From Desmodesmus armatus (lineage: Eukaryota > Chlorophyta > Chlorophyceae > Sphaeropleales > Scenedesmaceae): a stretch of 64,000 bases of DNA. A model generated the notes under the pieces. The model was not told the DNA's origin, made no database searches, and was given only the letters and a program-made list of their open reading frames with translations. The position numbers were made by a program, and so were the translations under genes. Positions 1-13,300 of this stretch are shown here, piece after piece. The first letter of the stretch is position 1. Each line of letters starts with the position of its first letter. The DNA lies in the NCBI GenBank assembly GCA_007449985.2, contig VIIQ02000555.1:434001-498000 (forward strand). The letters are read 5' to 3'.

Positions 1-199
1 TGTCAGTAGGCACAGCTTACATTACCTCAGTTTGCTATTCCAGTCAGGTTGTTCACAGTTCGCTCAGCACGCAAGAAACACATGCATGGCCTTTGTCGCA
101 GCAGGTGGCACCGTCACGGCCACGGGTCATGCTGCCGATGGTAGCAGGAGACACCCGTCACTGCCGCATCTTTACTGCCTGATGTGTGTTGCTGTGCAG

Positions 200-361
200 G
201 ACTACTTGCCTGACATGGCATACGAGGGTGTGATCACAGCACACACACGGGAGGGTGTGAGGTTGTACTTTGTGCATCTTGCGTACATCCACGCCCTACA
301 GGCAAGACCAGCAACCCAGGCAGCATCTGTGGACGCACCAGCTGAGGTGGCCACTGTATGA
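200..361 (+). CDS. possible terminal exon of a gene entering from the left
   Basis: A consensus-like acceptor (pyrimidine-rich stretch ending in ...tgctgtgcag) precedes a 54-codon open stretch that starts with DYLPDMAYEG and ends at a TGA at 359-361. Hydrophobic and charged residues are mixed as in a real protein end, and the composition differs from the stop-rich sequence on either side. The upstream exons would lie at 1-199 or outside the window, so neither frame nor start can be tested. I do not recognise the sequence. It could be a chance open stretch. Confidence 0.3.
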   Translation, partial: DYLPDMAYEGVITAHTREGVRLYFVHLAYIHALQARPATQAASVDAPAEVATV

Positions 362-1914
362 CAGCACCTGTGCTGACCCTTGCAAGGCAGTTCTTTGTAG
401 GCTGTGCCGCAACCGGCATGTTCTACCCATCACGTGTGTGGCACCCGACGCTCAGGGGCTGTAGGCTGGGGCTGCATTGACAGTGATCATCCCGGGGGCA
501 CACCACTGAGGCTATTTGGAAGGTGTGTGAGTGCAGCGGTTGTCGGTCGTGCAGTGAGGACACTTGCAGTGCTGAGTGTGGCGGTTACCAGCATTGCAGT
601 GAGCGCATCGACAGTGCCGTAGCGTGAGGGTTGCTCGACAGGGTGTTTTCCCGCATCTTTCAGTGTTTGAAGGCCTGTTGATGATCAGGAGCAGCAACTT
701 GCTTGAAGCAGGGCAAATACTGTTGAACTCAATCTTGTTTACTCACAGCAGATGGCATACCTGGGCTGGTGGGCGTGTGTACCTGAGGGCTGGTGGTCTT
801 TCTTATGTTGATGAGTTGCAGAGCATCCTGTTGCACGTTGTACCTTGTTACAGTTGTGTGTTTTGTTGCAGACCTTGCCTGTCCACATGTAAGTGTTGGA
901 GCCATGGATATCCCCAATAGCCGCCAGTGCAGCTTTGGTGACTCTTTGTTGTTGCGCGGCCCATTGCCAAGTGGCAAGCAGTGGGTTGCAGTGCACCCTA
1001 GCTTGTCAGCCTGATGGACCACACCCACATAAGGTGTCATGTGCTGTGTGCACTGCTTGGCAAACCGAGCTTCACTGTTCTTGCACACCCTGAGTTGTGT
1101 TCAGGCGACAATGTGGGTGGCTATGGCTTAACTGTCGGCATCCAAGCCTGGGTGCTGGTTGAGTGGACCGGAATGGCTAGTGGTGTGAATCTTTTTCATG
1201 GTGTGCCCCTGCTCCACCCTTCTCTTGTTGTGGCCTGTTGTCTGCCTGATGTTTGCTAACAGCCACATTGTCTTTGCTGCTCCACGCGGTGTGGCACACA
1301 CCTCAGACAAATCACGAGCTGCTGTTTGTGTCAACATTGTGCACCTATGTTTGCCATGCACCCAACAAGGCAAACTGTGTGTTTCCTGTCAACCATGGCT
1401 GTGCAAGCCACCACGGCAGCGCTGCAAGCAACCAGTCACGTCACATGCAGCACACTGGCCTTTTTTTTCCGTGTACACCCCTGCCAAGCCACAGCTTGGT
1501 GGCATGTGCTAGCTGTGTGGGTTTTGCGCATGACTGAGTAGTGTGACGCATGTTTGTATACCTGAGTTGTACACCCTGCAGGGCTGGCATCGTGCCCTTG
1601 CTCACTGTAAACACCCAAAATCAAACTTGGCAAAGTACCAGTAAGTTTGGCACCCCCAGACGAGGGTGGCACGCATATGCAAGACATCTTGAGGCGGCAA
1701 ACTTTGACGGTGAGCTGGGTAACCTAATGCTGTTGATCACTTCAGTCAGGGAGCGTGCTTTGCTGCACAGCATGGCCACAGCACGTGGCCAGTGGCCGTG
1801 TCACAATGCTGGTGCCTGCATGTTACTGCACAGAAACAATATCAAGCCCCAACAGGCATGCCGTACCCTGATGTGGCATCAAGGCTGGCCACATCTGGGC
1901 CAGTATTTACACTG
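362..1914. other. non-coding stretch, 3' side of the coiled-coil gene
   Basis: Only short unrelated open frames occur on both strands. The sequence is rich in TG/CA dinucleotides and weak tgcagtg-type repeats (about 530-620). On the minus strand a TGTAA, the usual green-algal polyadenylation signal, sits at 1911-1907, only four bases past the stop codon of the neighbouring gene. No RNA gene or mobile element was recognised. Confidence 0.5.
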
Positions 1915-4900
1915 CTACTGACCGGCCAGGAAACTCTTCAGCATGAGCTGAGCGCCCTTGCTGTCCTGACCACCCCAACTGCGTATGCTGAAACCATCAG
2001 GCTGGGCTGCATGCTGTGCAGAGAGCTGCTGCTGCTGCCTGCTGCCAGCAGCCCCGGCTGCCTGCTGCTGCTGTTGTCTCTGGCTGTGCCTTGCTGCCTG
2101 TTGCACAGGACTGCTGTGCTGGCCTTTGCTCAGCGCCTGCCCAGCCGATGCAGCACTTGAGACAGCACTCATGGGTCTCAGGGCGAAGCTCATCTCATCA
2201 CCCAGGCTGACACGGCCCCGCAAGCCACCACCAGCTGCTGCTGCTGCAGCACTCTCAGGCCGTCCGACGGAGAGTCTCTGCCGGCCCTTGTGGAAGCTGC
2301 TGCTACTACTGCTGCTATGACTCGCATGGGCGCTGCTGTAACTGCCATGCGCGCTGCTGCTGTGCAGCAGCTTCCTGACAGGGAAGCTGCCCATCATTGG
2401 CACACTCATGGAGCCAAGGGGCACAGCACCAGCAGCCGCGGCCGCTGCCGGGCCACTTTGCTGCTGCCAAGACGCAGCAGCAGCAGCGCCTGCAGACCGC
2501 CTGCAATGAGGTGATAAGCTGGGCGGGTGCTGGGGTTGCCGCTGAAACTGCAGTGGCTGCTGATCTTGCTGCGGCATGTCTTCTCCCTGCTGCTGCTGCT
2601 CCTGCTGGCCCCAGTGCTGCTCAGGGCCTTGATGCTGACAATCCTCCTCAGCCGCTGGCTGCTGCTCCAGCTGTTCTGTTCTGCCCTCGAAGTGACCAGC
2701 TGGCTGTTTGGATGTATCATTGTCGCTGCCATCGCCTGACCCCTGACTAACCCCATCATCCTCTGCTATCATGAACATATCATCATCTGGGCAGCTGTCA
2801 CCCCTTCCATCCTGCTGCTCTAGCTGCAGCTGTCCCAAACCCCGCTGCTGCGCAAACTGCTGGAGCTGCTGTTGAGGGGGCAGCTCATCCTCTCCCTGTT
2901 GCTGCTCCTGCTGGCCCTGCTGCTGGCTGTGAGAGCGCACAGGTGACACCATGGCTGCTCCCTGCTGCCCTTGATGCAGCTGCTGTGCAGCAGCCACCAA
3001 GTCCGGACAGGACCTCTGCAGCAGCAGCTCCAGCACCTGCTGACGGGACAGCAGCTCATTCAGCAGCTGGCACCACTCCTGCTGGCTCAACACACCCTCC
3101 CCAGCACAGTAGTCCCCACCACCACTACTACCACCACCACCTCCCCCAGCTCCAGCAGCACAGGCAGTGGTAGGCCGCACGCCGTGACCCTCACCACCGG
3201 CAGCAGTAGCAGCAGCAGCAGCAGCTAGATCTGCAGTGCCCCAAGAATGCCCCTGCCTGCTGCTGCTGCTGCCACAGGCAGGTGCTGCTGAGGCTGGTCT
3301 GGCCTTTGACCGGGCTTGCAGCTGTCTACTGGGGCTACTGCTGCCAGCAATGCTGCCAGGGCCCCCGGCACCCGATTGCGGCCGCTGCTGCTGCTGCCAT
3401 GGCTCTCCTGCTGCAGCATCTGCTTGGCATCGAGCTGCATATGCTGCTGCTGCTTCAGCGTGGTGCCGCTTGGCCTGCTGTATGCTGTCTAGAAGCAGTG
3501 TCTGCAGCTCGTTGCGGCGGCCCAGTTCGGCAGTGTAAGCGGACCGCAGCTGCCTCAGCTGCCTGCGCTCACACGCCAGGGTCCTCTGCAGCTGCTGAAT
3601 GGTGTGGCGGCTGTTGTCCTGCTGCTGCAGCATGCTGCTGGCTGCTGCTGCGTCGCCTGCAAAGTGTTCCAGCAGGCAAGCAATTGTGGGGTTTCGAGTA
3701 AAGCAGGGTTTGCTCGTGTCTTCAGCCCTGAAAGGGCCTACAGACATGCAGATAGTCATGTTGCACGCTGAATTTGGCCCATCTATGCATGAGCTTGCTG
3801 TCGTCATGCTAAAGCACTTCAGGTGGCTATTACTTTCAGACTTTGGCATGCCGACAGCGTCACACGGAGCCTCCCACCGTCCAAGGGTGTGTGGCATTCA
3901 GAGCTCACCTGCCCCCGCCGCCCTGCCTTCCCTAGCATGTGGCAAGCCTGACAGTGGCCGCCAGCAGCTGTCCCCTCCTGCTTCTGACAGCCGCCACCTG
4001 CAGGACCTGCTGTCATAGGCCTTCCTCGGGCCTGGCCCAGCACAGCCGACTGCGGCCTGCTGCCGCCATGCTGCATTAGCTGATGCTGCAGGAGATTCAG
4101 CTGCACGCCTCGCTCCTCCTGCTGTTGGCCTTCGTCCACCTCCAGGGCCATGATGGCGTCCAGCTCCTCCTGCAGTGCTGTGGCCTGCTGCTGCAGGTGG
4201 TGGTTCTGGCGCTTCAGGCCCAGCACCTGCCTGCAGGGGCACCAGCACAGCACAGTACCACTCTCAGCACAATCCACTGGACGGTGCATGTTGAAGAGGG
4301 CCCAACAAAGGCCTCACTGCAAGGACCGTGCTACGCTCTGGCTGCTGGAAAGTGTCTGGTCAAGCTGCTGTTTCTTGCTGCAGCGGCTGCTGCGTTTGCA
4401 TGTTTGATTTCTCCCTCTTACCTGATGAGGTGCTGCCTGTCGTCCTCCTGTGCCTTGAACTGCACCCTCAGCTGCGCCGCCTCATCCTCAGCCAGCCTGT
4501 ACATGGCATCCAGCTTCACAGCAACCTCCTGGGTGCGCGCCAGCTCCTCACGAACAGCTATCTGCAGCGGCAGTGACAGCACACGCGGGGCAGCAAGGGA
4601 AGCAGCCACACAGCCACTAAGGTGAGCGAGGGTTGGTACCAACGGCCTGCTGGGCGCGTGCGCCAGAACGGCGTCATCTTTTGAAGGCCGCTCGGCGTCC
4701 CGAATGAGCGGCACATGCAGCAACTGCAGCGTTTCAGCTGTGCAGAGCTGGGCAGCTGATCGAACGCTTGGGCTCATAGCAAGACTGGGTTGCTGCAGTT
4801 GCCAAAACCTGCCGTCCTGCTGGGTGCGGCTGCTGCCTACCGTTTTGCTCATCCAGCTGTCTTGGTCTGCTGCTGCTGCCCGCTTGTCTGCTGCCAGCTG

Positions 4901-6292
4901 TGCCTCCACCTCGGCCAGGCGGCCCCTGAACTGCCGCAGCTGAGCTGCCTCCTCCGCACGCAGCTGCAGGCGCTGGTGGTGCAGGAGGTCCTCAACACCT
5001 CGCTGCATCTGTGGGCAGTAGGGAGTGAGTGGGCAGCAGGGACTGTATGAGTAACTTGGGTGAGCAACTAGGCTTATGTGTGCATGTACTGATGATGATC
5101 ATCATCACAACGATGCAAATGTTGGGTGCAGGACTCACTGCTGGTCTAGCCAGTCCTTGCAATCACTGGCAGGTGATCATCATGCTCGGAGCAGCGCTGA
5201 CACATTGTCATGCCGATGCAGCCCCACAGATGTCATCCAACAGCATCACTACCTACACCAGCAGGGCATCTTAGCATAGGGACCTCTGCTCCTTACCTGG
5301 TGCTGCACAGCCTCCAGGGTCAACGGCTGAGCTTTGGGTGGCCCCCTGCGATTGCTGCTCCTGTGCTGTTCGCTGACCAGCCTGCCGCTGTCCGGCTCGC
5401 CCACAGCAGCATCTGCATCAGCTGCTGCACTGTCAGCCTCCTCCTGGGGAGTTGCCTGGTTAAGGCGCTGCTCCAGTTCGGCCAGGCGTGCCTGCAGCTG
5501 CTCCTCCCTCCGCATGTAGGAGTCCTGGTGCCGCTGCAGCTCCCGCTCACACTCCAAGTGCTTGCCCTGCAAACCAAGCAGCAGCATGTGAGCACAGCTG
5601 CATTGAACTACAAATACAGCCGGCTGTGAACTCTGTGTAGAGGCCACTCCCACATGCAATTCGCTAAAGATGTGTTGAGGTGCCCTGCATGTCATGCTCT
5701 GCTGTCCTGCAGCTGCAGCCTGTGCCGCTGCACGGCAGACCCAGCACACCTTCCACATCTGCACTTGAGCCTCCAGCTTCTGGCACTGCATGAGTGCTGT
5801 CTGGGCTGCTGCATCTAGGTTTGTGGGCCTTGTGTTGGTTGCGTTGACCTGTGACATGCGCCTAGGGGCTGGCGCCATGACACGTGCTGTTGTCGAGCTG
5901 CTGGGGCAGTCTGTGCTGCTGGAGCGTGGTGAGCCTGCACAAACATCATATGGCAGCTGAGCATGCTGGCTTTGGGGAGCCAAAGCCCTTGAAGTGCCGT
6001 AGGCATGCCGTCAACCTGGCTGCTGAAGCGGTACACAAGCTGGTGTCTGTCCTGTGTGCTCACCAGGCTTGTTGCTGCAGTCGCGAGCAAGCTCCAGCTC
6101 TGCTGCTAATTGGGCAGCCTGAAACAGATAAGACAAGTGAAAGCTTACTTGACTGTAGCAGAGAAAATGCAATTACACCAGAGGCTAGCCAGACAAGATA
6201 CAGGTGTGCATCTGTGCAACAGCAGTACGCACCTTGGCTTGCATTCTTGCCATAGATGCAGGCATAGCCTGCATGCCAGATGCAGCCTGCAT
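1915..6292 (-). CDS. coiled-coil protein with long Gln/Ser-rich C-terminal tail
   Basis: Eight exons fit in phase: 6292-6233 (ATG; MQAASGMQAM start), 6118-6064, 5934-5750, 5566-5297, 5008-4841, 4561-4422, 4230-3909, and a last exon ending at the TAG at 1917-1915. The start of the last exon (near 3627-3618) is not fixed, because the best-looking acceptor (exon start 3656) is out of phase. The first half is a string of heptad-like coiled-coil segments (for example KLEAQVQMWK, LQARLAELEQRL, LKRQNHHLQQQ). Another helical segment, RSAYTAELGRR, follows early in the last exon. The remaining several hundred residues are low-complexity Gln, Ser, Ala and Gly. A structural or scaffold role is a guess from the coils. 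I do not recognise the family. Confidence 0.75.
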
Positions 6293-7377
6293 AGCTACTG
6301 CTATCTCTAACAACGTACATACAGCACTGTATGCTAGCGCTTTACATGCTATGTGCTAGAAGTCATGGCCATGGTTTGGGCACACTTCTGTTGCAGGCGA
6401 CAGAGGCCGTCTCTATAGAAGCACCATTGACAACAAAACAAATGCCTAAGCATGATCATGCCAACAAGTGGTCAGGGCCGATGGGTGAGTCTTTGTCACT
6501 TGTGCTTTGGCTGTCGAGGTTTCAAGTGGGGTGCAGGCGAGCAGCGTTTACAAGACCAGTGTCTGGCAGCATCTGTGCGTAGACTTATTTGATGAAGACT
6601 ACCGGCGGATAATTTGATCAGACACCCTCTTGCACGGTCGACCAGTGGTGCAATCTCGATCCTTGCCCCCACACATGATTCATGCCCTCATTCATGATGG
6701 ATCAACACTGAGATTTACATGCCGTGGGCAGTGGTGTTATCTGCTGGTAGTGTCAGCCACGGTTGTCGTGGTCTGTGGGCCAGTGTAGTCACCACCTGGC
6801 CCACTCAGACGCATGCCAGGTGCATCCACATGCGGGTGCTGCCATCCAAGCAGACAATGCACTGCGATGACAAGGCTCGGTGATATGTCAAAAACAATTT
6901 GGTCGCAACCCATAACATTCATGCACAGTACTACTTGTCTTTGCAGACAATTGTCTGACACAATACACAATGGCATGATACCGTGCAAGGGCATGGATGG
7001 AAGGCTGCGGCGCAATGGGCACACGATGGGCAATAATAACAAAGCCAGTGCCTTGGAAAATCCTTGGGGTTTGATACCGGTGATACACACCAAAGGTGCC
7101 GTACACTACAGATGAGCAACTGGAGCCCTGCCGGCTCACTGGAGACACATGGGGGCAACTGGTCGCACCAGACAACCCCACATAAAACAGACTGGAACTG
7201 CAGCCCAACTGAATTCGCTACCACACATATCCTTGCTGAATGCCATGCCAAGCACCCCAACAGGCATATCCCCACCATGCCAACCACAGCATCTCTAAGC
7301 CACTTGCACGCTTTGCACCCACACACAGCATTCCCTGCAGTCCCCACCAGTGAATCCTGGCCAAATGATGGCCACCA
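6293..7377. other. intergenic: promoter side of the coiled-coil gene, 3' flank of the giant gene
   Basis: No credible exon on either strand. It should hold the 5' region of the minus-strand gene ending at 1915 and the 3' UTR of the minus-strand gene ending at 7378. A minus-strand TGTAA occurs at 6719-6715, a possible polyadenylation signal for the giant gene. Confidence 0.5.
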
Positions 7378-10300
7378 CTAGCTGCACTCCACACCTGTCA
7401 CGGCCTTGCTCCAGGCCGCCTGGCTCATGGGCATCGCCCCCACCTGCTGCACAGCCTCGGGCCCCTCCTGCTCCAACAGCAGCAGCATGGCATTCAGCCC
7501 AACCACCAGCCCTGCCCAGTCACTCTCACTCGCCAGCTCAATAGTGTGAGCACCACCAGTGGTGAGCAGGTCCAGCGCACAACAGCCAGACTCTGCCACG
7601 CCTGCTGCTGTACCTGCAGTGCTGCCAGCTGCAGCTGGTCCCTCGCCTCCCGCACTGCTGCTGGCCCCCTGCTGGCTCCCTGGCCTGCTGGAACGCACCG
7701 GCTTGAGCCTCATGCCTGTCACTGCCAGCTTCTGAGGTGCTGTTGCCGCACTGCTAGGCTGTCGCACCACCATCACAAGCCTGTTGTCACGGCCCATCTC
7801 AAACGTCACCCCATCCACGCCCGCCTCTTGCTGAGGTGCCTGCTGCTGCTGCTGGTGCGCGTGCTCCGCCACAGCAGCAGCAGTAGGAGAGGCAGGCAGT
7901 GCCTCCCCTTCCTCACCCTCATCATCACTGGACTGGACCATACCCCGTGAGTCACCCTTCCCGCCAAAGCAGCTGAAGGGTGAGCAGGGCCTGCTGTGGC
8001 CCAGGCGCCTGGGTGAGCCAGGGTGCCTGAGTCGGGGGCTGGACGGGGGCGGGGCAGCTGCTGGGGCGTCCGAGCTCTGCAGCCCTGCCTTGAGCCACGT
8101 CAGTGCTGCTGCCACTGTCATCTCATGGGCGCCGATCGTGCCCAGCGCCAGCCGGCCTGTGGCTGTTTCAACCATGGGCCGGGGCTCTGGGCATTCCACA
8201 GCAGGGGGCAGCGTTGGCTGGGTGTGCAGTGGAGAGCCATCAGCCTGCGGGTGGCCTGGGCTGGCGTCTGAAGCTGCAACTGAACCAGTGGAGGAGCTGA
8301 CACGGGCATTGCGCAGGGCTGTGCAGGCACGAGCTGCACAGGCACCGGTCACAGAGCCCTCCCGCGCCTGATGCAGTGGGGAGTGCTCATTGGAGCTGAT
8401 AAAGCCCGGCTGCTGAGCCTCACCATAGGGACCCGGGCTGCTGCTGGTGCTGCCGCTGGTGGTTATGGGCTGCTGCTTTCCTGCAGACCCTGTCCCAGCA
8501 GGTCCAGGGCTCTCTGACCCCCTGACGCCCCTGTGGACGGACTTCTCTGCATGCAGGTTGGTGCTGCTGCTGCCTGCAGCCATGGCTGCTAGCTCTGCTG
8601 CGTAGCTGCTGGCGTGCTTGTGCTTGGGTGTTGCCAGCAGCATCGCATGCGCAGCCTGGCGCTCAGGGCTGACCCTCTGCCAGGCTGACAGGCTGTCCTC
8701 CTTGAGGGTCTTGATGATGGTGCTGGGGCTGGCGGGGCCGCCCACACTGCCAGAGCCTCCTCCCACGCCAGGGGGGCTCTCAGGTGACAGCCCACGGCCC
8801 AGCACATCCAGACGCAAGCCCTCAATGCCGGGGAAGGGACTGGACCGCAGCTTCAGCTGCTGCTGCTCGGGGCTCCCGTCTCCGGCAAGCTGCTGGGCTG
8901 CTGCCGCACCAGCAGTCTCTAGACTGCGTGGCGTAGGCCTCAAGCTTGAGGAACCCTCGCCACCGTGCGAGGTCCCCTCTGTGATGCGTTCCAGCAGCAT
9001 TGCCACAGCAGCCGCACGCTCGCTGGTGTTCTTGTTCTTCTTGTTGAGGGCCGTATAGGCACGTACAAGTGCATCCAGCGGCATCGCATGCTCAGCACAT
9101 CCCGCTACCTCAGCATCACCCTCAGCTGCAGCAGCAGCCGCCTCGGCGGCCTCTGCGGCGCTCATGCGTCGGTGCTGCGCCAGCAGCTGCTCGCCGGTGA
9201 GTCCTGCTGCGTTGCGCCCCGCAGGTGCAGACCAAGGCTCAGCGAGATAGGTACTGCCGCCGAGGCTGCCGCCGCCGCTGCTGCGCCGTGCGGGGTTGCT
9301 GCTGCTGATCCGAGGCCCGCTGACACCACCCGCTTTGCTGCTGCTGCTGCCAGGCGTCCCTGCGGAGTCTGTGGCAGTAGCCCTGGCAGGAAGGGCAGGG
9401 CTGTGTTGGCTGCTCCGCCGCTGCGGCAGCACTGGGCCCGATGCTGCTCTGCCACCTGATGCCAGCTGACAGGCCGACACAGGCTCAGTACTGCTGGACC
9501 GCACATGCTGCTGCTGGCAGCCGCCATCACTACCCTCCGAAGGTGCCACCTTGAGGAGCGCCTCTAGCGCAGACATGGGGCGCCGCTTGGGGCTGTGGCT
9601 CTTGTGCCGGCTGTGGATAGCGACAGGGCTCCTGTAGGCCTGCTTTGACCTGCTGGGGTCTGCAGCGGGGTTTTGCACAGCTGGAGCTGCTGGGGTGCTC
9701 CTGGGGCTGCCAGATGCTGCAGCAGTCACAGTCACAAGTGAGTACAGGGACTCGGCAGGGCCACCTTTTGCTGCGCCAGAGGAGGCAACGGCCGCTTCTG
9801 CTGAGTGGTGCTTGATGTCAGCCACTGCCACAGCTGCCTGTGGTGAATGCTGCAGTGGCGCAGAGAGTGTGGCGAGTCCACCTGCTTGACGGCTGCTGGG
9901 GCGGCTGTCTTTCTGCCCAGCTACGCCATCGTGGCTGTTGCTGCCATGCCTGGGGGATGCCCTGCTGCTGTCAGGCCCGGCTGCTGCTCCTGCAGCATTG
10001 CCACCCTGCTGCTGCTGTTGAAGTTGCTGTTCGCCAGCACCCAGGCTTGCAGCAGGAGGAGTGTCTGTGTCAGGGATGGCAGCATCAAAGGCTCTAGCAA
10101 GGTCCCGAGGGATGCTCTCCTCCTTGACGGCAGCTGCAACACCTGTGTAGCTGCTAGCAGCGCTGCTGCCATCCCAGAAGCAGCTGTCTGGCAAGCTGTC
10201 CAGCCCTGCTGCCACCCCCGTGCCCACACTCTGACCATCCTCCTCCCTATGCAGCCTGCTGCCTGGGCTCTGCGACAGGCCGCGGCCACCCCTGCCTGCT

Positions 10301-13300
10301 GTGCCAGCATACCTTGAACCCGACAGTGCACGGCGCACCTGCAGCACCTGCTGCTGCTTCTGCAGCAGCGCTGCCTGTGCAGCCCTGATCGCTTCCTCAA
10401 CCTGCGCTGTAGTGCTGTTGCCTCCGCACGGGTATGACCTGCTCAACGCACGTTGGGCCTTGTCGCCCCCGGTACGCAGCCGCTCAGGTGAGGTCTGTGC
10501 ACTGACGCTGCCATAAGGTGACCTGCCGCGTGAGCTGCCTGCACCAGTACCAGCACCAGCCCCACCGCGCGAGTTCTGGATGCGCTGCAGCATAGGCATC
10601 AGACTGGCAGGGCAGGGCTGGCCTGTCAGGGCCTGCCAGACGTCCTGCTGCTTTGGCAGGGGCTGCTGTTGCTGCCCCTGCTTGCGCAGCCTGGGGGAGG
10701 TGCACTGCTGTGGGGCAGGAAGGGAAGAGCTGCCGCTCACGAGCCCTGTCAGCGAGACGGCCGTCTGCGCAGGCTCCAGCACAGACCTCGGGCCTGCCGG
10801 CTTGGCTGCCGCTGCCTTCCCATGCCCCTGCCCCGCTGCAGGGGCCCTTGCAGGAGACGCTCGCTGCCGGGGGCTGGGCGGGCCACTGCTGCCGGCACCT
10901 GCGCCGGCCCCAGCTGCGGCAGCCAGGGCCTGCCTGCGAGCAGAAGCAGCCCCATATCCCCAGGGCTGGGACTAGGGCTGTGGGGTACGGAGTTCAGGGG
11001 CCCACTGATGATACTGGGCCCCGCCAGGGCACCAAGACTCACGGGGCTTGCCAGGTCGTGAGCAGTGCTGCGCCTGCTTTTTGGACTGGCACTGCCTGGA
11101 GGGCTCAGCCCGTCAGCCTCGTGAGGCAGCAGGCTCCTGCTGCTGCAGCCAGGGCTCAGCAGGCCTTGCCGCTGCAGGGCCCGCAGCCGTGCTGACTCAT
11201 AGGTCTGCAGCTTCCTGTAGTCGTCCTTTGGGTCTGTCCTGTTGCCCCCTGGGCGCCACACCCGGCTGCTCGTGCTGCTGGCCGTCGAAGTTCGTGACTT
11301 CATGCTGCTGGATGCTGTCAGCCGTCTGTCCACTGCGCTGCTGCTGCGGCTGAGGGTATGGCGCTCGTGCTGCAAGCTGCTGCTGTGGAGGAGACTTGCA
11401 GCACGCGCCTGCTGCTCGCTGGCCATGACCGGCTCAGCACAGTGCACAGGCGGCTGCAGGGTATCTGCAGCCGTAGTCGTGCAGGTGTCCAGCTGGGAGG
11501 GCAGCACCAGGCGGTGTCTGCTGCCGGTCATGCTGTGCGTGTGCCTCATCACAGGCTGGCTGTCAGCCGCGCCTGTGACAATGCCATGCTCTGGCACTGT
11601 GTTGAGCATCTGCACCCCTGCACTGCCGTCCGCCACTCCAACGCCACCTGGCACACCATCAGGCGCAGCTGCAGGCCCCAGTGCAGCATACCTGCTGTTG
11701 GTGCTGCTACTGACTCTACTCAGGATGCTGTCAACCCCAGCCTGCTCCAGCTGTCCCATGGCCTGCTGCAGGGCACTTTCCTGCAGCAGCTGCCCGAATG
11801 TGATGCTGGTCACACCCACACCCTCCTGACTCATGGTGATGTCACTGCAGCTGGCGTCCACAGGGGCTGTGCCCAACGCACGATGGGACCTTGTGTCAGG
11901 GGAGCCGCTCAGCGCACGCCGACCAGAACCAGCAGCATGCGCTGCCGGTGTCGTCCTGTGCGCAGGGCTGCTCGTGAAGCGGTCTGTGTAGCTCCCACCG
12001 CGGCTGCGCACAGGCGAGGCACTGCTATGCCTCCCCCTGCCCCTGCCTCCGGTGGAGGCCCTGGGCGACAGCACAGCATCCCCCTTGCCCCAGCCGCCAC
12101 CCCCGCTCCTGGGGAGGCTGCGGCTGTGCTGTGCTGGCGACCTGTCGTGTGGGGATGGGGAGCTGCCGGGCCCGTCGCTGGGGTTGGCTACCAGAGGGCA
12201 TGAGTGCTCAGGCTGTGGGGACATCTGCCGCTCCAAGCGGGCTACAGTAGCTGCCACCAGCCCCTCCGCCAGCAGGTTGGAGATGGAGATGTGAGTGCTG
12301 GGGAGTGCATCGCTGACAGTCCTGAGTCCCAAAGCAGCAGCGTCAGCACCACTCGCAGCCGCGCGCACAGGCGCATGCAACCCGCCGGCCAGCGCTGCGG
12401 CTGGCACAGGTCCCTGGGCTGCCGGCTGCAGGACTGCAGCACTTGCTGCCCTGGAGCTGATGGAGCTGGGGTCTCGCTGCAGCAGTGGGCCCCCGCACGA
12501 GCTGCACATCGACACGCTGTGCTGCAGCTGGTGCGGGTGCACGTAGCCAGGCTGCTGCTGGTGCTGATGCAGCTGCTGGTGCTGCTGCAGGTTGTTGTGG
12601 CTCAGCGCATGTGACCGCCGAGGCTCCTTCTGCGGCGACACCGAGCGGCACCTTCGCCCAGCTGAGCCCTCGCCAGGGGTGGCGCCCGCCATGGCAGCCA
12701 ACGGGTATGGCATGCTGCTGCGCATGGGTGCTGTGACAGGAGCTGTGCCGATGGATGACGGCACCCCGGCTGTGCGCCTGGGCTGGCGCACCACCCCAGT
12801 GCTACTGGCGCCAGCCTGCTGGTCCACAACGCCATCCGCTGTGAACCTGCGCTGAGGTGTGTGAGAGTCAGACAGGAAGCGTGCATACAGCGCATGCAGC
12901 TTCTCCATGCTGCTGTTGGTGTCAGTAGTGTCAGTGACAGGACCACTGCCGTGGCGGCTGCTACTGATCCTGCGTGGCTCGCTCGCTGCTCTGTCCACTC
13001 CATCATCCGCGCCGCTGCCATCGTTGTGAGGCGCCGTCCTGCTGCTAGCGTTCACAGCAGCACCTCCTGCCGACACAGCTGGTTGAGGGCCGTCAGCGCT
13101 GCGCAAGCCTGATGCAGGCAAGTGGTGCTGCTGCAGCGGCTGCCTGGGTGTTGAGGTCAGGCCGCCCACTGATGTCGCTGCATCTCGGCGCTCCGCAGCG
13201 TCTTGTGAGCCACTCTGTTTATGTCCACCAGTGATCTGCATTGCAAGCATACACGCAGTCCAGACAGCACCGTTAGGGCTATTGACCAGCGAGGGGCACG

